NCBI RefSeq assembly: GCF_012927645.1
Contig: NZ_JABBMT010000025.1
Location: 1-56,000 of the forward strand
Source: Pseudoalteromonas arctica
GTDB taxonomy: Bacteria > Pseudomonadota > Gammaproteobacteria > Enterobacterales > Alteromonadaceae
Direction of reading: 5' to 3'
Length of the DNA: 56,000 nt
The translations under genes and the position numbers were made by a program. The notes below the pieces were generated by a model. The model had not been told where the DNA came from. It made no database searches and was given only the letters and a program-made list of their open reading frames with translations. This document shows positions 48,188 through 56,000 of this stretch, piece by piece (positions within the stretch are counted from its first letter, which is position 1; each line of letters starts with the position of its first letter).

Positions 48188-50545
48188 TTAGCGATAAGTG
48201 ATTTCATAACCCAGCGCTTTGTATCCCTTTTCTCGTTTTGAAAACATTCGATTAAGTGTTGGGAAAGTATCAATGTAATCATAAATCAGAACAGAGTTTT
48301 TGTTACTCCACTCTCGTCCAATTCGGCCAGCATATTGAGCTAATATGCCCTTCCACGCTATAGGTAGGGTGATGAACAACGTATCCAAGTAAGGTAAATC
48401 AAATCCTTCTCCAACATATTTACCCGTTGCTAGAATTACCTGTTTATCGTTACTCAGATCTTTGTTTTCTTCGAGCATAGCGATACGCTCATGCCGCTGC
48501 TTAGCTGATATTCCACCATGCAGCTCTACAACCATTAGGCCTTTCTGCGTTAGTAAGGCTGACAAAAGTGCGATGTGCTCTTTTCTTTCGGTTAACACTA
48601 TTACAGCACGTTTATCATCAATACAGCTGAGAATATCGTCGACAATCTTTTGGTTTCTATCATCACTGTTTACTAGATGCTTATAAACTTGTGAGATATG
48701 AGGCTTAGTATCGGGCTCTAGCCACTCCTTAGGAAACGTTGTGTCGGTTTCATGTGCTATAATTTGCTGATTAAGCATTGAACCTGATATAACGCCTTTA
48801 TAAACAATATCTCCGAGTTGAAACATCATCAACTTTTCTAAGCCATCTTGGCGTTTTGGTGTTGCGGTAAACCCATGAATGAATTTGGCATGGCTGGATT
48901 TAATCAAGCTTTCATAGTTTGATGCTGGTAAATGGTGGCATTCATCAACAATAATTTGTCCATATTTTTCAATATATGGTTTTATGTCCATGCCATTGCG
49001 ACTGACTAAACTTTGATATGTGGCCACATCAACCTGATACGAAAGTTTTTCTTTACCACTAAGTAATGAACCAACTTCTGTATCTTTGAGAAAAATATTA
49101 ATACGCTCTAACCACTGCTCTGCAAGTTGTCGACTGTGAACTAATATCAGTGTATTGACCTTGCGTTTTGCAATCAGTGCTAAAGCCGTGACTGTTTTAC
49201 CAAAGCCAGTGGAAGCTTCAAGTATCCCATTCGATGTATCTAATAGCGCATTAACCGCCTTATTCTGCTGACTTTTCAGCTTTCCTGTAAACTTAACCTT
49301 TGCCAGCTTGTCACCTGTAAAGCGCTTATCATCGACGTTTATTTCAACTTTTTGTTTGATTAATTGAGTTTCTACAGATGATAAACAACCTCTAGGCAGA
49401 ATTAAGAAGTTACCTTCAATATGAGCAGCACAGATATATCTAGGGGTGCCAATTGTAGATAACCGAAGGCTTTGCCGTTTGTAAAACTCTGGGTTGGAAA
49501 ACACTGCTAACTGTTTCAGTCTTGATGTTAATTTGCCCGGAAGCTTATCAATTGGGATATAAATCTGATCGGCAATAACTAAGGTTATGTCTTCAGGGCA
49601 ATTGGCAATCACATCACTATCAATAGTAGATAGTTTCTTCCATGGTGTATCTGCCAAGCCATTAATAACTTTTTCATCGATTAATGTTATTTTGCTCAGC
49701 AAGCCATCAAATGTTGTACTATCAATTTTTTGAATAGAAGCGAGCTTAGCCCACTGATCTTTATAAGCTATCCCTGACGAATCTATGAATACGCTATTGC
49801 CTTGCTTTCTGGGCTCTAATTGAAGAGGTAATGCTATCAAATTGCCTAAACCACCTTCTGGCATAACGTCTTGATTCGGAAACAAGCGATCAAAGCAGGT
49901 GAATGAGAGCGCTGGGTACATTTCCATCGCTTTCGTTAATAGCGTACTCCCCAACTTCCTAGCTTTGGCTGCTTCAATAGCTTGTGAAAAGAAGATCCAT
50001 ACATGTCCACCATTGCCGCTTCTAGAACGTTCGGTAATGTGAGGTACTTTATAAAAGTCACAAGCTTCAGAAAAAGCTTTAACGGAATGAATCCAATCAT
50101 CTTTGTCGAAATCAGCAGCAAGAATGTGAGTTGTATTATTTTCTAGAAGTGGGTAAATCCCAATCGTTTGATTGCCTTTAAGGTGCTCAAATACCGCTTG
50201 GCCATCATAACGCTTGAATTGTTGATTTGAGCAATCCGTACAGCTAATCCGTGGTTTATTACAGATCTTAGGTTTCCATTCGTTCCAACACGCTGGCGAA
50301 TAACCACTTCGCCCATTTTGCGATTCCCAGCGAAACGGGTAAACGTTATTTCGACCTTTAAAATAAGAAATGAATAAATCGACTTTGGCTTCAGGCGAGA
50401 CGTGTTGGTTAAAGTGTTTAGCTAATTCAACTTCTTGTTGAGTAAGTATACTATTACGCTCATTTAATAAAGACTCTTTTTCTTCAGCGAGTCGCTGAAG
50501 CCGATTATCAATTTCTAAGAGCCTATTGGATAACGAGCTAGACAT
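48188..50545 (-). CDS. AEP primase-superfamily II helicase fusion, TOTE-conflict-system type
   Basis: A 785-aa multidomain protein. Residues 1-45 are a coiled coil. About 50-300 match the archaeo-eukaryotic primase domain of TOTE systems: a Cys cluster C87, C95, C102, C105, acidic catalytic pair D145 and D147 (ILAADFDKDDW), and SGNGGHVWIFF with H181. About 415-785 form an SF2 helicase with Walker A ASTGFGKT (444-451), DECH (534-537), motif III FTATPKR (559-565) and motif VI QYAGRIGREW (737-746). All key residues look intact. TOTE proteins are proposed in conflict with mobile DNA; function here is inferred. The start overlaps a ParE remnant by 31 bp. Confidence 0.88.
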   Translation of the reverse strand: MSSSLSNRLLEIDNRLQRLAEEKESLLNERNSILTQQEVELAKHFNQHVSPEAKVDLFISYFKGRNNVYPFRWESQNGRSGYSPACWNEWKPKICNKPRISCTDCSNQQFKRYDGQAVFEHLKGNQTIGIYPLLENNTTHILAADFDKDDWIHSVKAFSEACDFYKVPHITERSRSGNGGHVWIFFSQAIEAAKARKLGSTLLTKAMEMYPALSFTCFDRLFPNQDVMPEGGLGNLIALPLQLEPRKQGNSVFIDSSGIAYKDQWAKLASIQKIDSTTFDGLLSKITLIDEKVINGLADTPWKKLSTIDSDVIANCPEDITLVIADQIYIPIDKLPGKLTSRLKQLAVFSNPEFYKRQSLRLSTIGTPRYICAAHIEGNFLILPRGCLSSVETQLIKQKVEINVDDKRFTGDKLAKVKFTGKLKSQQNKAVNALLDTSNGILEASTGFGKTVTALALIAKRKVNTLILVHSRQLAEQWLERINIFLKDTEVGSLLSGKEKLSYQVDVATYQSLVSRNGMDIKPYIEKYGQIIVDECHHLPASNYESLIKSSHAKFIHGFTATPKRQDGLEKLMMFQLGDIVYKGVISGSMLNQQIIAHETDTTFPKEWLEPDTKPHISQVYKHLVNSDDRNQKIVDDILSCIDDKRAVIVLTERKEHIALLSALLTQKGLMVVELHGGISAKQRHERIAMLEENKDLSNDKQVILATGKYVGEGFDLPYLDTLFITLPIAWKGILAQYAGRIGREWSNKNSVLIYDYIDTFPTLNRMFSKREKGYKALGYEITYR

Positions 50546-50658
50546 ATTTCATTACTCAAAGCAGTTTTAAGGTTTTTTGCTCTTAGTATTCGCATGATAT
50601 CAACAGTATCATTTGAAACAACGTAATAAATAGCATGTTCCCATCTATACTTCGCCAT
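50515..50658 (-). pseudogene. ParE/RelE toxin remnant (C-terminal part only)
   Basis: Directly after the ParD gene on the same strand, ATG 50658 opens a 47-residue frame starting MAKYRWEHAIYYVV and continuing to IMRILRAKNLKTAL. It corresponds to the last third of ParE-type toxins (the G-R-H-V-I-F-Y-R... I-V-R-I-L block). Roughly the first 55 residues of a normal toxin are missing, and the frame runs on into the start of the primase-helicase gene. It is therefore a truncated, probably inactive toxin. Confidence 0.7.
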
Positions 50659-50662
50659 TAGT

Positions 50663-50902
50663 TTATTTTCTAGCAATCACCGCATTAACAATATCATCAG
50701 GAGAGCGACGGCTAAAACCGCTTTGCTCTGCTTTGATAAGTTCTTGTCTTATAACTTCAACTTCGCTAGTGCGCATTTGCTCTTTTCTAATCAAATCTCG
50801 CAATAACTCGCTGTCACTAGCATAATTGCCAGTAGCTAGCTGTGCTTGCATCCATTGCTCTTGCTGATCAGTTACTGTGATACTTTTCTTTACCATTGCC
50901 AT
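50663..50902 (-). CDS. ParD-family antitoxin (ribbon-helix-helix)
   Basis: A 79-aa protein with an N-terminal ribbon-helix-helix DNA-binding part (KKSITVTDQQEQWMQAQLATGNYASDSELLRDLIRKE pattern, residues 4-41) and a C-terminal segment (about 45-79) that would bind ParE. GGAGG precedes the ATG at good spacing. The cognate toxin gene behind it is truncated, so this is an orphan antitoxin. It would still be able to bind its own promoter and perhaps counter related toxins encoded elsewhere. Confidence 0.85.
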   Translation of the reverse strand: MAMVKKSITVTDQQEQWMQAQLATGNYASDSELLRDLIRKEQMRTSEVEVIRQELIKAEQSGFSRRSPDDIVNAVIARK

Positions 50903-50931
50903 AATTTACCTCCAATGAAAGAAACTTCGTA

Positions 50932-50944
50932 AGGATTAAATCCT
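50932..50944. promoter_or_regulatory. palindrome upstream of parD
   Basis: AGGAT-TAA-ATCCT is a perfect 5-bp inverted repeat 30 bp before the parD start, and TATACC...GGTATA-like halves lie 8-25 bp further upstream. ParD proteins autoregulate through such palindromes; this is a candidate only. Confidence 0.45.
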
Positions 50945-51026
50945 ACTTTATACTACCCACGGTATAGTTTAGTTCAGAACTGGTAAGAATCAATTTGAGT
51001 TACATCATATAAGCACAGTAACAGTT

Positions 51027-51446
51027 TTAAGCACTATGGTTAAACAATAAACCTGAGCTGGTGTTGCCTGCTGACGAAAATAAACTTCCTATTAAAGTTG
51101 ATACGTTCTTTTTTACGCTAAGTTGGATTGAAACAAGTTCTTGCTCTAACTCTTTTTGTAATTCAGCTTTTTGTGTTTGTTGCTCTGCTGTTGAAAGGCT
51201 GCTGCCAGCGTCAAGTGCGCGTATTTTTTCTTGTAGTTCTTTAATGTTTTTAATCATCTGTTGCTGTGTACTTTCTAGACTCTCATCGTTGTCAGTTTTA
51301 TTTTCAGCAGTGTCTTCTTCAGGATTTTCTACCTCAGTGGTAGAGGTTAGTTGCTCTTTGTTATTTGTTTGCTGTGTACCAGCTTGTGTTTGTTTTAAAT
51401 AGTTTGGATCTGTAAGCAGTGATGAAGGTATATTTGTTAGGTTCAT
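51027..51446 (-). CDS. FlxA-like coiled-coil protein, function unknown
   Basis: A 139-aa acidic protein. Residues 1-60 are polar and low-complexity (T, N, E, D-rich); 60-115 form a coiled coil (MIKNIKELQEKIRALDAG, then AEQQTQKAELQKELEQELVS); the tail is serine-rich. The coiled coil resembles FlxA-family proteins of gammaproteobacteria, but the match is from memory of a low-complexity pattern and is weak. No signal peptide. It stands alone between the parD region and arsJ. Confidence 0.6.
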   Translation of the reverse strand: MNLTNIPSSLLTDPNYLKQTQAGTQQTNNKEQLTSTTEVENPEEDTAENKTDNDESLESTQQQMIKNIKELQEKIRALDAGSSLSTAEQQTQKAELQKELEQELVSIQLSVKKNVSTLIGSLFSSAGNTSSGLLFNHSA

Positions 51447-51604
51447 TGTGCATCCCGTGCGGCAAAAAGTTGATAAGTTTTTTTGATTTAAAAAAGTAAT
51501 GCATTAAACGTTCCATATTTAGGGAGGTTAGTGAGGTATTAGTTGTTTTATTTTGAAAGTGCGGAGGCCTGCATGGCTAAGCTGCTATGCAGGGATAAAC
51601 TTAG

Positions 51605-52831
51605 TTACTTTGTTGTAACTTCAACTTGTTGCGGCAACGCCAACGAAAATAATGCCGCGAGTGCAATAAACGCGCTTGAGATCCATAAACACGCTTCTAG
51701 CCCGTATTGTTGATACACCCAGCCCGATAAAACAGTACCAATTAACCTGCCCATGGCATTTGCCATATAGTAAAAGCCCACATCAAGCGACACGCCATCG
51801 TTGCCTGCTAAACTGACGATCAAGTAACTGTGTAATGATGAGTTAATAGCAAAGACAGCGCCAAATATAAGCAAACCAACAATAATCGAAGCCTGAATAT
51901 AAAAATCAAAATGTAGGGCTAAGGCAATAAGCGCAGGTAATAGCGTTAAATAACTAGCCCACAAAAATGCGCTGTGGCCCCCCGGGACTTGCCCTGACTT
52001 TTTCCCAGTAAAGGAGGGGGCAAAAGATTGCACTATGCCATAGCCGATCACCCAGCTTGCCATAAAACCGCCAACCCACCAGTGATCCCAGCCAAATGTT
52101 GCAGCTAAGAATACTGGTAGTGCCACTACAAACCAGACATCTCTGGCGCCGAATAAAAATAGCCGCGCCGCGGAAAGTACATTAATGGCTTTGCTTTTTG
52201 AGAACAGTTCACTAAATTTAGCTTTATTTTTAGCTTTGCCTAAGTCTTCTTTTAACGCGAATAAGCTAAATAGCCATACTGTTGTAAGCATGCCAATCAT
52301 GGTGAGTATTGCGCCATGAAATTCAAGTAAAGTCAGCAATACACCACCTAAAAAGAAGCCCACCCCTTTTAAGGCATTTTTAGAGCCGGTTAATATCGCC
52401 ACCCATTTATAGAGTTGGCCTTGGGCGTCTTTTGGCACGAGTAATTTAATGGCGCTTTTAGCGCTCATTTTATTGAGATCTTTTGCGCTCCCAGACAGTG
52501 CCTGCGCAGCCATGACATAAATAACGGTGAGGGCATCAGCAGGTGCCATGAGCATGGCTAAAGAGACTATCTGTAAGCCCAAGCCAATGTTCATGGTTTT
52601 ATTAAGACCGAATCGAGCACCCAGCCATCCGCCCACTAAATTAGTGATCACACCAAAAATTTCATAAAACAAAAACAACATCGCTATGCTGAGCGGGCTG
52701 TAACCAAGCTGGTGGAAGTACAGCACTACAAGCATACGCAGTGCACCGTCAGTAAGGGTAAACGCCCAATAATTACCGGTAATTATTAAGTATTGTTTTA
52801 TTTGTGGTGGCAGTGCTTCTAATCGATCCAC
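51605..52831 (-). CDS. arsJ: organoarsenical (1-arseno-3-phosphoglycerate) efflux transporter ArsJ
   Basis: Major-facilitator transporter, 408 aa with about 10-12 helices. Known ArsJ proteins export 1-arseno-3-phosphoglycerate made by a partner GAPDH, giving arsenate resistance. The sequence has ArsJ-like features: N-terminal GNYWAFTLTDGALRMLVVLYFHQLGYSPLSIA pattern, and SGSAKDLNKMSAKSAIK in the loop after helix 4. The partner GAPDH gene ends 6 bp upstream, which makes the assignment secure. Confidence 0.93.
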   Translation of the reverse strand: MDRLEALPPQIKQYLIITGNYWAFTLTDGALRMLVVLYFHQLGYSPLSIAMLFLFYEIFGVITNLVGGWLGARFGLNKTMNIGLGLQIVSLAMLMAPADALTVIYVMAAQALSGSAKDLNKMSAKSAIKLLVPKDAQGQLYKWVAILTGSKNALKGVGFFLGGVLLTLLEFHGAILTMIGMLTTVWLFSLFALKEDLGKAKNKAKFSELFSKSKAINVLSAARLFLFGARDVWFVVALPVFLAATFGWDHWWVGGFMASWVIGYGIVQSFAPSFTGKKSGQVPGGHSAFLWASYLTLLPALIALALHFDFYIQASIIVGLLIFGAVFAINSSLHSYLIVSLAGNDGVSLDVGFYYMANAMGRLIGTVLSGWVYQQYGLEACLWISSAFIALAALFSLALPQQVEVTTK

Positions 52832-52837
52832 GGTTAA

Positions 52838-53848
52838 CTATTCCTTATCGGCTAGGCCAACTTTGCGCATAAGTTCAGCTGTACGGTTTGCATAGCCCCA
52901 CTCATTGTCATACCACACGTAGAGTTTCACTTGAGTGTCGTTGATCACCATAGTTGAAAGGGCATCAATGACACTTGAACGAGGGTCAGTTTTATAATCA
53001 ATAGATACAAGCGGGCGTTCTTCATAGCCCATAATGTCTTTAAGCTCACCTGCGGTTGCATCTTTAAGTAAGGTATTTACTTCATCAATCGTTGTGCCAC
53101 GTTCAAGCTCAAATACACAGTCAGTGATAGAAGCGTTGGTTAGTGGGACACGAATGGCATGACCGTTCAATTTACCTTTTAATTCAGGGAAAATATGCGT
53201 GATAGCTGTTGCTGACCCTGTGGTGGTAGGAATTAAACTTGTGCCACATGAACGCGCACGGCGTAAGTCTTTATGAGGGGCATCAATAATTGTTTGGGTA
53301 TTGGTTATGTCGTGAATCGTGGTGATTGAACCATGTTTGATACCAATCTTTTCATGAATTACTTTAACCACAGGGGCTAAGCAATTGGTTGTGCATGAAG
53401 CAGCAGTAACAATAGAGTGAGTATCTTTGTTATAAAGGTGATCGTTGACACCCATTACAACATTTAAAATACCGTCTTCTTTTATTGGAGCTGTTACAAC
53501 AACGCGTTTTACACCTTGTCCTAGGTAAGCTTGCAGTAGTGCTTTAGTTTTAATTTTACCAGATGCTTCAATAACCACATCACACTGTGACCAATCAGTC
53601 TCTTGTGTTTTAGTATTTTGAGTAAAACCAATTTCTTTACCGTTTATAATAATGGCATTGTCGTTATGGCTTGCTTCGTGATGCCACTTGCCGTGAACTG
53701 AGTCAAACGTCATTAAATGGGCAAATGTTGCGGCGTTACCGGCAGGGTCGTTGATTTGAACAATTTCTATATCATCCCAATCAAATGCTGCGCGCATTGA
53801 TAATCGACCCATTCGGCCGAAACCATTTATACCTACTTTAATAGTCAT
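52838..53848 (-). CDS. ArsJ-associated glyceraldehyde-3-phosphate dehydrogenase
   Basis: 336-aa GAPDH with the NAD-binding [10 protein letters not shown] (7-16), catalytic cysteine in [11 protein letters not shown] (about 149-159) and the catalytic histidine about 27 residues later. It uses arsenate in place of phosphate to form the unstable 1-arseno-3-phosphoglycerate that ArsJ exports. Its place between the arsenic regulator/reductase and arsJ indicates this dedicated role rather than glycolysis. Confidence 0.93.
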   Translation of the reverse strand: MTIKVGINGFGRMGRLSMRAAFDWDDIEIVQINDPAGNAATFAHLMTFDSVHGKWHHEASHNDNAIIINGKEIGFTQNTKTQETDWSQCDVVIEASGKIKTKALLQAYLGQGVKRVVVTAPIKEDGILNVVMGVNDHLYNKDTHSIVTAASCTTNCLAPVVKVIHEKIGIKHGSITTIHDITNTQTIIDAPHKDLRRARSCGTSLIPTTTGSATAITHIFPELKGKLNGHAIRVPLTNASITDCVFELERGTTIDEVNTLLKDATAGELKDIMGYEERPLVSIDYKTDPRSSVIDALSTMVINDTQVKLYVWYDNEWGYANRTAELMRKVGLADKE

Positions 53849-53928
53849 TGTTTATTCCTTAATACTGATTATAACTGCGAGTTAAAATAATTAAGTTGAA
53901 GCGTATTTCTAAGTGCTTTTGGTCTTAT

Positions 53929-54097
53929 TTATTGTACCTGTTGAATGATTTTGTCACTAGGCCACCCATGAGTAAGTAAAATAAGCGCAATTACTAAACC
54001 AGTTCGACCTGTGCCGCCTTTACAATGAACCGCAATAGTTGCTAAGTTATTTAGTGCGTTTCTCTAGAGTTAATGTGTCAAACGGGTGAAGTTGCAT
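53929..54097 (-). pseudogene. internally deleted tyrosine/dual-specificity phosphatase of the ars operon
   Basis: On the minus strand ATG 54097, 14 bp after the ArsC-ArsR stop, starts MQLHPFDTLTLEKR, a beginning I associate with phosphatases found in arsenic operons. After about 14 codons the reading shifts frame (junction near 54063-54067) into a segment reading NLATIAVHCKGGTGRTG and continuing to IIQQVQ before a stop at 53929. HCKGGTGRTG is the phosphatase HCX5R active-site loop. About 100 residues between the two pieces are missing. It is a deletion pseudogene, not a functional enzyme. Confidence 0.75.
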
Positions 54098-54111
54098 TGT
54101 AAAATTCTATA

Positions 54112-54951
54112 TTAGCGACAAAAGTTAGTTTTACTTGGACGGTTCCGCATGTTCGTGAGGTGGTCTAAGCTGTTAGTGATCAGTGCAAGATTGTTTTCGG
54201 TTGTTTCAGTGATCACTTTTTTCGCCCACATAGGTAGGTTCGGATTAATTCGATAAAACACCCACTGGCCATGTTTTCTATCAGTAAGAATATTAGCTCG
54301 TTTTAGAACAGCTAAATTACGCGACACTTTGGGTTGACTGTTTTCTTGTAAAGCTTCCATAATTTCGCAAACACATAGCTCACCATGATAATTAGTTAGC
54401 ATTAGCGTTTTTAAACGTATATCGTCAGTTAAGCACTTATAAAATGAAATTGGATCAATAGTGATGCTATCAGGCTCAGAGATTTGTTCATCGATACGTT
54501 GGCTTGATGCTGCCTTATCATTTGGCTGATTTTTGCCTTCTAAAAGTAAAAACATCGACAAGCGATTATTTAATTCACTTAATGTAGTAGCAAAAGGGTT
54601 ATTACAGCATCGTTCTTTAGGATCTGGAAAATCCCAAGCTAATTGTGCTTTCGCGCCTGGAAATTCGCGACACTCTTGACTCGCCTTTTCACAAAGGGTA
54701 ATAACAAAGTCAAATTCTTGACCTGAGAACTCATCGACACTTTTAGATTTAAGGTCATCTATAGTTAAACCAAACTTTTTAAGAGCATCTAAGGTACGGG
54801 GGTCAATTAATTCTGGTGACGTGCCTGCACTGGAGATATCAAATAGATCGCCGGCTTTGTAACGAAGTAATGCTTCAGCCATTTGTGAGCGAGCAGAGTT
54901 ACCAGTACAAAGGAATAAAACAGAACGCTTAGTTGAAGTTTGATTACTCAT
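54112..54951 (-). CDS. ArsC-ArsR fusion: thioredoxin-type arsenate reductase plus arsenic repressor
   Basis: 279 aa. Residues 9-140 are a low-molecular-weight-phosphatase-fold arsenate reductase: the P-loop C15-TGNSA-R21 and further cysteines C87 and C94, matching the 72- and 7-residue spacing of the C10/C82/C89 relay of thioredoxin-coupled ArsC, and the DFPDP acid loop (107-111). A linker (140-165) leads to an ArsR winged-helix domain (about 167-245) with the arsenite-binding type ELCVCEI (C193, C195) and recognition helix QPKVSRNLAVLKRA. First gene of the ars operon. It probably senses arsenite and represses its own promoter. Confidence 0.93.
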   Translation of the reverse strand: MSNQTSTKRSVLFLCTGNSARSQMAEALLRYKAGDLFDISSAGTSPELIDPRTLDALKKFGLTIDDLKSKSVDEFSGQEFDFVITLCEKASQECREFPGAKAQLAWDFPDPKERCCNNPFATTLSELNNRLSMFLLLEGKNQPNDKAASSQRIDEQISEPDSITIDPISFYKCLTDDIRLKTLMLTNYHGELCVCEIMEALQENSQPKVSRNLAVLKRANILTDRKHGQWVFYRINPNLPMWAKKVITETTENNLALITNSLDHLTNMRNRPSKTNFCR

Positions 54952-54969
54952 AAATAACGCCTCATATTA

Positions 54970-54991
54970 AATATGCAATAAATTGTATATT
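54970..54991. promoter_or_regulatory. candidate ArsR operator
   Basis: AATATGCAAT-AA-ATTGTATATT is a 10-bp inverted repeat with one mismatch, 19 bp upstream of the ArsC-ArsR start. Size and AT-rich composition fit an ArsR/SmtB-type operator. Confidence 0.5.
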
Positions 54992-55004
54992 CGATTTCGT
55001 GCAT

Positions 55005-55018
55005 ATTCAAGCGTGAAT
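55005..55018. promoter_or_regulatory. second candidate ArsR operator
   Basis: ATTCA-AGCG-TGAAT is a perfect 5-bp inverted repeat 54 bp upstream of the ArsC-ArsR start. ATTCA/TGAAT half-sites are common in ArsR boxes. Confidence 0.4.
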
Positions 55019-55185
55019 GTGCGTTTTAAAGTAATAATTTAAGCTTCAATGGTATGAATCTTGGACAAACATACAGTTAACTAAGTTGTAGAAGTTATTT
55101 TGTGGATAGTTTAGCTGTATTTTTACGCTGTTCGTTTGAAAATCACACCAAATGCTAATTAATTACAAATAACTTCAAAAAACGC

Positions 55186-55213
55186 TTGCGTTAAAATCTG
55201 TTCTCCCTATAAT
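55186..55213 (+). promoter_or_regulatory. rrn promoter P1
   Basis: TTGCGT (55186-55191), a 16-bp spacer and TATAAT (55208-55213) followed by the GC-rich discriminator GCGACCCC. This is the classical layout of a growth-rate- and ppGpp-controlled rRNA promoter. Confidence 0.88.
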
Positions 55214-55320
55214 GCGACCCCACTGAGACGGCAGAGCGCAACGCTTAGCGAGGCACGAGCTACTCAGTGAGTCGAGTAAAACTTAGTTCTGAAAACTTTT
55301 AAGTTTAACAAAATTAAGTG

Positions 55321-55348
55321 TTGACAAAAAAATAGGAAAGCGTAATAT
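55321..55348 (+). promoter_or_regulatory. rrn promoter P2
   Basis: TTGACA (55321-55326), a 16-bp spacer and TAATAT (55343-55348) with the discriminator GCGCAGCCC. It lies about 135 bp after P1, the usual tandem arrangement. Confidence 0.85.
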
Positions 55349-55390
55349 GCGCAGCCCTAGCGAGATAAAGTTTAACGCTTTAATCGCAAC

Positions 55391-55404
55391 GTTCTTTAAC
55401 AATA
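55391..55404 (+). promoter_or_regulatory. boxA antitermination site in rrn leader
   Basis: GTTCTTTAACAATA resembles the E. coli rrn boxA (TGCTCTTTAACA), which loads the Nus antitermination complex. It lies about 45 bp downstream of P2. Confidence 0.75.
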
Positions 55405-55618
55405 TAAAGCAATCATCTGTGTGGGCACTCGTACAGATTGAGTTCTAACAGCCAAGCTTAGTTTACTAAGTGAGGCAAACAAATTTAGAGTCTCAATTGA
55501 AACTGAGTGACCAACAGCAATAACTACTTAGGTAGGAATTGCAGCACAGTCAATTCAATATCGAAAGATATTAAATAAATTCAGAATTCATTGAGCTGTC
55601 GAAAGACATAAAACTTTT

Positions 55619-56000
<382 letters not shown>

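Larger units (their letters stand above)
54952..55185. other. ars promoter region and rrn upstream region
   Basis: Contains the two palindromes listed separately, then AT-rich DNA with no ORF of note. The stretch 55150-55185 (AATTAATTACAAATAACTTCAAAAAA) has UP-element character for rrn P1. Confidence 0.5.

Noticed and set aside
52838..53848. Glycolytic GAPDH
   Set aside because: It is embedded between an arsenic regulator and arsJ with 6-bp spacing, which marks the dedicated arsenate-resistance enzyme.

Overview
This 56-kb window looks like chromosomal DNA of a marine gammaproteobacterium of the order Alteromonadales, most likely Pseudoalteromonas or a close relative. That placement is an inference from gene order (dciA-secA-mutT; yrbG-kdsDC-lptCAB-rpoN-hpf-ptsN-rapZ-ptsO; mlaFEDCB-ibaG-murA; degS/degQ-zapG-zapE-rplM-rpsI-petABC-sspAB; dolP-diaA-yraN-lpoA-rsmI-rnpB), the AT-rich codon use, and abundant short intergenic repeats. 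No database search was possible. The window ends inside a 16S rRNA gene.

Layout. 1-8.8 kb: a 177-bp tandem repeat, galU, dciA, a 14-copy heptamer array, secA, mutT and an M13 lipoprotein metallopeptidase. 8.8-12.3 kb: a three-gene sugar locus (nucleotidyltransferase, NahK-like sugar kinase, Tat-exported GH109-type oxidoreductase-fold glycosidase) that reads as release, 1-phosphorylation and nucleotide activation of an amino sugar. 12.5-17.3 kb: darP and pmbA separated by a small MITE-like element, a VOC protein, a LiaF-like protein, a two-BON-domain periplasmic protein, a Pmp3/YqaE peptide and a tiny ORF. 17.6-27 kb, minus strand: mgtE, then the nitrogen-PTS / sigma-54 / LPS-transport / KDO cluster. 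27-31.8 kb, plus strand: the Mla phospholipid-transport operon, ibaG and murA. 31.8-46.8 kb: envelope proteases degS and degQ, zapG, zapE, ribosomal L13/S9, cytochrome bc1, sspAB, then dolP, diaA, yraN, lpoA, rsmI and the RNase P RNA gene.

The accessory part begins directly behind rnpB (46.75-50.9 kb). It has a decayed tyrosine-integrase N-terminus, an unknown 240-aa protein, a large AEP-primase/superfamily II helicase fusion of the type described in TOTE conflict systems, and a ParD antitoxin followed by only the C-terminal remnant of a ParE toxin. Next comes a FlxA-like coiled-coil protein and an arsenate-resistance operon: an ArsC-ArsR fusion, a phosphatase gene reduced to its two ends by an internal deletion, an ArsJ-associated GAPDH and the ArsJ exporter. 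The rrn promoters P1 and P2, boxA and the start of 16S rRNA follow.

Several non-coding signals stand out: the 177-bp repeat, AGAACCT-type heptamer arrays, a composite intergenic repeat seen whole or in part in at least five places, a 121-bp inverted-repeat element, and a hairpin-rich leader in front of petABC. The best candidates for less-described biology are the primase-helicase island and the sugar salvage locus. Most of the rest is conserved housekeeping DNA.
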